5,102 bases of DNA from Bacteroidales bacterium. GTDB lineage: Bacteria; Bacteroidota; Bacteroidia; Bacteroidales; F082. This document shows, piece by piece, positions 1 through 5,102 of the stretch. The stretch lies in contig JADYZK010000009.1 of the NCBI GenBank assembly GCA_020853175.1, forward strand, positions 1 through 5,102. Reading direction: 5' to 3'. The notes below the pieces were generated by a model. The model saw only the letters and a list, made by a program, of their open reading frames with translations, searched no databases and had not been told where the DNA came from. The stretch's first letter is position 1. Every line of letters begins with the position of its first letter. The translations under genes and the position numbers were made by a program.

Positions 1-899
1 CCGATGGTGACATAAGCCGAGTTAATTTTGGCGTCAATATTAAAGGAGAGATAGACTCCTTTTGGACAACCGACATCTTTGTTCCATTTCTTTTCCAGTT
101 CAAACCAGGTGGCTTTCCAATCGTTAGGATATTGGCGGTGCCAGTTGACCACATCGTTGATGCAGCTGTGAAACTGTGTGCCTTCGGGAATGCTTTTCAA
201 GGCATTGGTAACAATGTCTTGAGGAGTGGCGTGCGTAAAAGCAAGTGAATACAAGGCAGACACATACACTCCGCCGTACCAACCATCGCCGCTGTTCATG
301 ATATGACCCACACGATCGGCAATTTCGGTGGCGGTGTTCACCATTCCAGGCGCCATAAGGCCGATAAAGTCAGATTCGATTTGAAAGTCCAAATCATCGG
401 CATGGGGATTGTTTTTCCAATGCCCTGATTCGGGAGGCATAATGCCACGTAAAATATTGTAGCGCGAGGCTTGATTGGCGTGCGCCAGATGATAGGCAGT
501 ATTGGCCCAATAGTGCGCCAAGGTGTCGGTGCTCACATCTAAACCATATTTCTCAAACACGTTTACGAAATTGAGATCGGTGTAAATATCATCAAAAAGA
601 CCCGGTTTTTTGTCCCACCAATATTTCACATAATGATCGTCCCAAGGAATGACCTGGTGGCTGTTGATGATGGAACCTTGGTATTTGAACTCCACCGGAG
701 CGCCATACACCACACCGATGGTTTGACCGGCCCAGCCCCCTTTTATTTTATTTTGTAAGGCTTCGTGGGTGATTTTTAAAGGCGCGTCGTTGGTTTTCAC
801 CTCTTTGGGCGAACATGAAAAGAGGGAGATCGCGAGGATAAATAAACTTGCATTTAAGATGTTTTGTCTCATTTTTTGTTGCATGGGTATAGGTTTCAT
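1..899 (-). CDS. ADP-ribosylglycohydrolase-family lipoprotein, N-terminal part (cut by window edge)
   Basis: The first 299 codons plus two bases are visible; the C-terminus lies beyond position 1. The protein starts with a lipoprotein signal peptide ending in LAISLFSCS, with Cys29 as the probable lipidated residue, so it is membrane-anchored. The enzyme domain begins ALQNKIKGGWAGQTIGVVYG (47-66). It continues with an acidic motif DDIYTD (103-108), PP (155-156), NPH (164-166), PGM (184-186), GDGWYGGVYVSALYSLAF (204-221) and FNIDAKINSAY (286-296). This is the layout of Bacteroidota exported ADP-ribosylglycohydrolase-family proteins. The second half of the metal site (a GxDxD-type motif) would fall just past the edge, so catalytic completeness cannot be judged. 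The ATG at 899 overlaps the upstream stop as ATGA. In-frame ATGs at 884 and 872 are alternatives; the one at 872 gives a more standard signal peptide (19 residues before Cys) and follows an A-rich stretch, so the true start is uncertain. It is a diverged paralogue of the preceding gene. The substrate is unknown. Confidence 0.9.
   Translation of the reverse strand, partial: MKPIPMQQKMRQNILNASLFILAISLFSCSPKEVKTNDAPLKITHEALQNKIKGGWAGQTIGVVYGAPVEFKYQGSIINSHQVIPWDDHYVKYWWDKKPGLFDDIYTDLNFVNVFEKYGLDVSTDTLAHYWANTAYHLAHANQASRYNILRGIMPPESGHWKNNPHADDLDFQIESDFIGLMAPGMVNTATEIADRVGHIMNSGDGWYGGVYVSALYSLAFTHATPQDIVTNALKSIPEGTQFHSCINDVVNWHRQYPNDWKATWFELEKKWNKDVGCPKGVYLSFNIDAKINSAYVTI
872..899 (-). other. ATGA stop/start overlap with three candidate start codons
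   Basis: The TGA stop of the 660-aa protein (898-896) overlaps an ATG (899-897) in the four bases ATGA, an arrangement often linked to translational coupling. Two more in-frame ATGs follow at 884 and 872. No Shine-Dalgarno-like sequence precedes any of them, as is common in Bacteroidota, where A-rich upstream sequence is favoured; the CAACAAAAA before the ATG at 872 fits that. The overlap supports 899, while the signal-peptide geometry supports 872. Confidence 0.6.
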
Positions 900-2878
900 G
901 GGTAAATACTGAGTTCGGTAATGGAGGTAAAACAAGATACATTTTTGGTGTATTTGTTCCAGTGATCCTGCAAGGCCGCGTCGCCAATGATGCGAATACC
1001 TTTGGTTTCAACAGGTTCAAAAGTGATGACATACTCCGCGTTGTGAGGCTGAATAAACACCGCCTCCGATGCCGGAAGCTGAGGTGAAATTTTGGTTTTT
1101 TGGGCTGATACCCATCTGCCATCGGCGTTGAGGTACTGCACATTAAGTGAGCTGAACCAACCGCCAAACTCTTCCATTCCGCCAGTGTTGAAAACAATCA
1201 AACTGATGTTTTTAGCTTCGTTCCAACCGTAGCCGTAATAGTCCACTTTGGGGGTTTTCGATTTGGCCGCCAAGCTATAAAACACTGTGCCGGGACCATC
1301 AATTTTTCCATCATTTATAACATCAACATTGTTGGCGTATAACGACTTACCAAAGGTGTACCAACAGGAATCCAGCACTTTTTCATTTAGTTTTCTGATG
1401 TTGGCATAAATGGTATCAGCTTTGAGGGCAAAATTTTCGGCTCTTACCAGCAAATCAAAGTCGCGGGTGATGGACTGTTTTCCATCGTCCATTTTCAATG
1501 TTACAGCAAAACGTCCGGCTTTGAGTGGGGTTCCGCTCAGTTTGCCTTTATCGAAGGTCAATCCGGGAGGAAGGCTTCCGCTACTCAACGTCCAATTGTA
1601 GATGCTGTTGGCTGGGGTATAAAAGGTAAAATCAACAGCTTTTCCTGTTTCAAGAACGGGAGCAGGGCCGATATAAAACTCCATCGGAGCTTGATAAGTA
1701 GCTGAAGTGTTAATTGTAAGAACTTCATTTCCGGTGTTGCCGCTGATGCTACCGCCTTTGGCGAGAATCAATTTTTCGGCCATTTCATAGGTCCGGTCAA
1801 TGATGGTGCTGATTTTGGTGTCAGGCAAATCATAACGTGTAATGTTGATGTACTTGTCATTGAAAGGCATTGTCCAGCCTTCGATGGGAAGATACAGGTC
1901 CTTTGGAAGCCCTTCCATCCCGTTGATGATGCCCATTAGTCCGGCCACGGTGGCAGCTTGGTTGTCGGCATCAAAGCCCATGGCGCATGAGAGGTCGAGG
2001 GTGCGTTGGAAATCACCTTCGCCATACAGCATGGCCAAAATGGCACAAGCGCCGTTGAGGTTGGCGTTCCAAATGGTTTTGGTCATGTCGGGCTCGTCAA
2101 TATAGTATTGTTTTGCCATCACTTTCCAAGCGTCTTTCCAGTCGGGATGGCTGGCGTGAATGGCAATCATGTCCCTGACAGTTTGTGCATATCGGCCGTC
2201 TGCCGGAAGGGCTTCGAGGCCAATAGCGATGAGTTTGTTGATGTCTTTTTCAAAGAAAGCTGCGGCATACATTGCGCCATAATGGATGGTAGGTTCCACG
2301 CCCCAATCGTCGCTGGTGATGCGCGCTGCCCACTCTGATTTATCGGCGGCATAAGAAATCATGCCCGGAGCGGTTACTGCCCAGATTTCATTGATAAGTT
2401 GAGGATCAATTTGATACCAATGAGGGTTCAATGATTTAGCTCCGGTGAAAGGCGGCGTATAACCAAAGTGCATCAGGCCAAGGGCCGCTCTGTTGGCCAG
2501 CCACACCCTGTCGCGGATATGGTACATCCAAGCATCGCGCAGCTGAGAATATGTCGGCTCCGGCCCCCATTTTTCCATCTGCAAGAGATACATATATTCC
2601 ACATCGGTGTCATCATCAGAAAAAGCACCATCGTACTTGGCCAATTTATCCAGGTTTTTGGTGTAGCCATAAGGCCAATTTTCTTCGCCGGGAGCATTGA
2701 CATATTTGTTTTCGTGCGGCAGACCGTAGATATTGCCAATCATTTGGCCGATCCATGAGGCAGCAATTTTATCGTGCAGCTCTGCCTTTGAGATGGTTTG
2801 CGTTTGTGGCCGTGCTACAAGAGCCGCCACCAACAACAAGGTAATGAAAAGTGCTTTTAGGAGAGGTTTATTAAGCAT
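896..2878 (-). CDS. Secreted ADP-ribosylglycohydrolase-family protein with Ig-like and C-terminal galactose-binding-like domains
   Basis: This is a complete 660-aa exported protein. Residues 1-22 form a Sec signal peptide (hydrophobic LLKALFITLLLVAALVA) with no lipobox cysteine, so it is probably periplasmic or secreted. Residues about 30-375 are an ADP-ribosylglycohydrolase (DraG/ARH) type domain. It opens with KIAASWIGQMIGNIYGLP and carries an acidic cluster SDDDTD (87-92). Later come NPH (151-153), PGM (171-173), YGEGDF (285-290) and GFDADNQAATVAGLMG (301-316). The two acidic motifs correspond to the di-metal site of the family, whose known members cleave N- or O-glycosidic bonds of ADP-ribose. 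Residues about 402-480 look like a putative Ig (He_PIG-type) module, with LPPGL (436-440) and SGTP (448-451). Residues about 484-660 are beta-rich and resemble a discoidin/F5-8C or CBM32-like fold (NDGK, ISLIVF, LNVQYLNADGRWV, GIRIIGDA, final ITELSIYP); this last call is weaker. The ATG is 10 nt after the SusD-like stop, behind an A-rich stretch. The true substrate is unknown and need not be ADP-ribose. Confidence 0.9.
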   Translation of the reverse strand: MLNKPLLKALFITLLLVAALVARPQTQTISKAELHDKIAASWIGQMIGNIYGLPHENKYVNAPGEENWPYGYTKNLDKLAKYDGAFSDDDTDVEYMYLLQMEKWGPEPTYSQLRDAWMYHIRDRVWLANRAALGLMHFGYTPPFTGAKSLNPHWYQIDPQLINEIWAVTAPGMISYAADKSEWAARITSDDWGVEPTIHYGAMYAAAFFEKDINKLIAIGLEALPADGRYAQTVRDMIAIHASHPDWKDAWKVMAKQYYIDEPDMTKTIWNANLNGACAILAMLYGEGDFQRTLDLSCAMGFDADNQAATVAGLMGIINGMEGLPKDLYLPIEGWTMPFNDKYINITRYDLPDTKISTIIDRTYEMAEKLILAKGGSISGNTGNEVLTINTSATYQAPMEFYIGPAPVLETGKAVDFTFYTPANSIYNWTLSSGSLPPGLTFDKGKLSGTPLKAGRFAVTLKMDDGKQSITRDFDLLVRAENFALKADTIYANIRKLNEKVLDSCWYTFGKSLYANNVDVINDGKIDGPGTVFYSLAAKSKTPKVDYYGYGWNEAKNISLIVFNTGGMEEFGGWFSSLNVQYLNADGRWVSAQKTKISPQLPASEAVFIQPHNAEYVITFEPVETKGIRIIGDAALQDHWNKYTKNVSCFTSITELSIYP

Positions 2879-2888
2879 GATGTCTTTT

Positions 2889-4415
2889 TTAGAATCCGTT
2901 GTTCTGTTTGAGTTTAGAGTTGGCGCTTAAGGCTGTTTGCGGGATAGGGAACAGTTTTTCATTTTCGCCAGAAGTGGGTTTGTTCCACCAAGTATTTCCC
3001 CACACGCCAAAGCGGATTTGGTCTTGTCGGCGGCGACCTTCCCAAGCAAACTCGCGTCCAAACTCATCCAAAAGTTCTTCTGCCGAAATATCTGATAGGG
3101 TATAAGGTTCCAAACCGGCGCGTGTTCTGATTTTTACCAACTCCGGATCGTTGATCATTTCACCTGCCCTGCCGAGCCTCCACAAGGCTTCAAATTTGGT
3201 GTACACCACATCAGCAAAGCGGAACAGCACAAAGTCGTTTTCCATGTCGTTGACATAATACTCCAGGTTTTCTTGGTATTCATATTTGGCACAACGAGCA
3301 CCTTCCCAGCGTTTGCGGGCTTTGTAATTGTCAATGGTGGGGGTGTATTCAAACCAAGCGGTATCACCGTTTTCGATAAAATAAATGGGGTTACCGCCTT
3401 TGTCGTACTGCTGTCCGAAAAGGAAGGAATGGCGACGCAAATCGTTTTCAGCATATTTGTTGAAAAATGGGGGTTCGAGCACAAAGCCATCCCACATCTC
3501 GCCTTTGAAGTTGAAGGTGGCGCGGCTGGCGTCATTCAAAGTGAGGGTGTACCAGTAGAGGCGGTCTTTGGTATATACAGTGTGGTTTGGAATCACAAAA
3601 ATGTTCTCCATCGAGCCTTCGTTGTGTACTTTAAAATTCAAAAAGTAATCGCTCTCAATGGTGTAAGCGTTCAAGGCCATCACCTGATCGCAGGCATCCA
3701 CGGCTTGCTGGTATTTATTGGCGCCAACCCACGTTTCGGCATTCAGGTAAAGCTTGGCCAAAAGGGTATAAGCCATGCCTTTGGTCACCCTGCCGTAATA
3801 GTTGGGGCCGGGCGTTCCCTCGAGCTTATCTATATTGTCCAAAATTTCTTTTTCAATGAAGTTGAAGACAAACTGACGGTTTTTTTGCTCGGGCAACTCG
3901 CGGTCGGTGAAGTCAATGGAGAAAGGAATATTTCCCCAGTTGTCAATTCCCCAATAGTAGAAAAAGGCGCGTAAAACCTTGATTTCGGCCATGATGCGTT
4001 CTTTGCCTTCAAAGACAATGGGGCTTGATTCGGTTTCATAAATCACTTCATTGCAAGCACTTATACCTTCAAATACAAATTCCCACGACCTCCGAAGAAT
4101 TTTGTTGTTAGGCGAAAAACGATGGGTATGCAGCTCGTCCCAGCGGCCTTGCTCCCACCACAGACCGTCATCACGACCGGGAACCACCATCTCGTCGGAG
4201 GCGTTTTGCATGAGCGACCACAAGCGTTGTTCTTCGGGAAAAGGTTGCAGTTTGGTGTAGGCCCTTCCGGCATTCATCAACACATCCTGCTCGGTGCGAA
4301 AAAAGTCATCAAGGGGTATGGAGGAATACACTTCCTCTTTTAAATCGGTGCAGGAAACGATCATCATTGAAAAGAAGATGACCGGCAAAAGGATTAAATA
4401 TTGTATCTTTTTCAT
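2889..4415 (-). CDS. SusD/RagB-like nutrient-binding surface lipoprotein
   Basis: This is a complete 508-aa SusD-family protein, the usual length for the family. SusD proteins sit on the outer surface as a lid over the SusC barrel and bind the incoming ligand. The N-terminus is a lipoprotein signal: MKK, a hydrophobic stretch, then a lipobox with Cys22 (MIVSC), followed by TDLKEE. The early part has the typical EEVYSSIPLDDFFRTEQDV segment. The middle is helical and rich in aromatic residues, as in the family's TPR-like scaffold. The C-terminus has the classic EFAWEGRRRQDQIRFG motif (about 455-470) and ends FPIPQTALSANSKLKQNNGF (489-508), matching the family ending. The ATG at 4415 is chosen because it directly begins the signal peptide; only 12 nt separate it from the SusC-like stop, with no Shine-Dalgarno-like purine run. 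The next gene begins 10 nt after its TAA. The ligand cannot be deduced from the sequence. Confidence 0.97.
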   Translation of the reverse strand: MKKIQYLILLPVIFFSMMIVSCTDLKEEVYSSIPLDDFFRTEQDVLMNAGRAYTKLQPFPEEQRLWSLMQNASDEMVVPGRDDGLWWEQGRWDELHTHRFSPNNKILRRSWEFVFEGISACNEVIYETESSPIVFEGKERIMAEIKVLRAFFYYWGIDNWGNIPFSIDFTDRELPEQKNRQFVFNFIEKEILDNIDKLEGTPGPNYYGRVTKGMAYTLLAKLYLNAETWVGANKYQQAVDACDQVMALNAYTIESDYFLNFKVHNEGSMENIFVIPNHTVYTKDRLYWYTLTLNDASRATFNFKGEMWDGFVLEPPFFNKYAENDLRRHSFLFGQQYDKGGNPIYFIENGDTAWFEYTPTIDNYKARKRWEGARCAKYEYQENLEYYVNDMENDFVLFRFADVVYTKFEALWRLGRAGEMINDPELVKIRTRAGLEPYTLSDISAEELLDEFGREFAWEGRRRQDQIRFGVWGNTWWNKPTSGENEKLFPIPQTALSANSKLKQNNGF

Positions 4416-4427
4416 AGTTCGACGGTG

Positions 4428-5102
4428 CTAAAATGAAACTTGCAAACCAAAAGTAAGGAGCGTGGTGCGGGGATAGTAAGAGAGGTATTCGATGCCGGGA
4501 GTAAGTCCACCAAGGTTCACCTCGGGGTCAAGTCCTTTGTAACCGGTGAGGGTAAGCACATCTTGTGCCGTGAAGAACATCCGCAGCTTTGAAATGTATT
4601 CTGAGGTCATGGGCAAGTTATAGCCCAAGGAGATGTTATCAAGTTTTAGGAAAGAGGCATCTTCAACATATTTGGATGAATAGCGCGCGTTGCCCGAAAA
4701 TTCAGGGTTTTCATATTGTGAAAGCACCACGTTGTTCAAGCCGATACCGCCCCAGTTTTCGTAATACAAACGGTAAGTATTCAACACTTCACCGCCGATG
4801 CTGGCACGCAACGAGAGGCTCAAGTCCCAATCGTTGTAGGTGAACATATTGCTCCAGCCGAGGGTAAAATCGGGAAAAGCGTTTCCGATGACTTCCCAAT
4901 CTTCGGGGTTGACTTGTCCTACAGGATTTGCATTTTTAAAGAGGTCTTTTCCCAATTCATCCACTCCAATCCAAACGGGACCGTAGAAAGTTCCCAAACT
5001 TTCGCCTTCTTTAAGTTTTTGGCTGTTTACGCCGATGGCTCCGCCAATCCATCCCAAATCGTAGGAATCGTTGGTGAATTCTTCGTTGGTAAATTTATCG
5101 AG
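4428..5102 (-). CDS. SusC/RagA-like TonB-dependent outer-membrane transporter, C-terminal fragment
   Basis: This is the C-terminal 224 residues of a SusC-like TonB-dependent receptor, the outer-membrane beta-barrel that imports oligomers captured by its SusD partner. The frame is open to the window edge, so the start lies outside; such proteins are usually around 1000 aa, so only about a fifth is seen. Visible family features are a segment reading SLGTFYGPVWIG, then IGNAFPDFTLGWSN followed by amphipathic barrel strands (DWDLSLSLRASIGGEV). Further on come the late-barrel signature DASFLKLDNISLGYNLP, then LTLTGYKGLDPEVN, and a last strand ending in phenylalanine (LLTFGLQVSF), as expected for recognition by the outer-membrane assembly machinery. 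The stop is TAG, and the SusD-like gene starts 12 nt downstream. A TTG codon at 5057 could be taken for a start, but the reading frame and family similarity continue upstream of it. The family call is firm; the substrate is unknown. Confidence 0.95.
   Translation of the reverse strand, partial: LDKFTNEEFTNDSYDLGWIGGAIGVNSQKLKEGESLGTFYGPVWIGVDELGKDLFKNANPVGQVNPEDWEVIGNAFPDFTLGWSNMFTYNDWDLSLSLRASIGGEVLNTYRLYYENWGGIGLNNVVLSQYENPEFSGNARYSSKYVEDASFLKLDNISLGYNLPMTSEYISKLRMFFTAQDVLTLTGYKGLDPEVNLGGLTPGIEYLSYYPRTTLLTFGLQVSF

Noticed and set aside
748..1197. A 149-codon minus-strand frame spanning the junction of the two ADPRG genes.
   Set aside because: It overlaps the C-terminus of one recognisable protein and the N-terminus of the next in a different frame. 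The composition is Ser/Thr/Pro/Arg-rich with no domain, typical of a shadow frame.
896..1675. Possibility that the C-terminal modules of the 660-aa protein are a separate gene or the result of a frameshift fusion.
   Set aside because: The frame is continuous from the signal peptide to the TGA, and Ig-like plus binding modules at the C-terminus of an exported enzyme are a normal modular arrangement.
2879..2888. Search for promoters, terminators, riboswitches, small RNAs or repeats in the junctions (4416-4427 and 2879-2888).
   Set aside because: The gaps are only 12 and 10 nt and hold no hairpin or promoter-like element. I also saw no tRNA, CRISPR repeats, insertion-sequence ends or inverted repeats elsewhere in the window.
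3273..3974. A 233-codon open frame on the plus strand opposite the SusD-like gene.
   Set aside because: It lies wholly antisense to a confidently identified SusD gene and its translation resembles no family I know. It is explained as an antisense shadow of coding sequence.
4428..5057. A complete 209-aa gene starting at the TTG codon at 5057.
   Set aside because: The frame continues open to the window edge and the protein is plainly the end of a SusC barrel, so the TTG is an internal leucine codon.

Overview
The window looks like part of a Bacteroidota (Bacteroidetes) chromosome. The evidence is an adjacent SusC-like/SusD-like pair, a pairing characteristic of that phylum, together with lipoprotein signal peptides of the Bacteroidota type and gene starts with no obvious Shine-Dalgarno sequence. 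Nothing in the sequence narrows this to a genus.

All recognised genes lie on the minus strand and are transcribed from high to low coordinates. In transcription order they are: (1) the last 224 residues of a SusC-like TonB-dependent outer-membrane transporter (5102 to 4428, cut by the right edge); (2) a complete SusD/RagB-like surface lipoprotein of 508 aa (4415 to 2889); (3) a complete 660-aa secreted protein with an ADP-ribosylglycohydrolase (ADPRG)-type domain, a putative Ig-like module and a C-terminal region resembling a galactose-binding/discoidin fold (2878 to 896); (4) the first ~300 residues of a second ADPRG-family protein, a predicted lipoprotein (899 to 1, cut by the left edge). 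Gaps are 12 nt and 10 nt, and the last junction is a 4-nt ATGA overlap. This is therefore one tight operon with almost no non-coding DNA and no internal terminator. The promoter and any regulator must lie beyond the right edge.

The layout is that of a polysaccharide-utilisation-type locus (PUL): SusD captures a ligand at the surface, SusC imports it, and exported enzymes cleave it. What is unusual is that the two enzymes visible here are ADPRG-family proteins rather than ordinary glycoside hydrolases. They are diverged paralogues with different predicted anchoring and different residues at the N-terminal metal-site motif. The best hypothesis is a nutrient-scavenging locus for a ribosyl-containing or other glycosidic substrate cleaved by ADPRG-fold hydrolases. 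The substrate cannot be read from the sequence.
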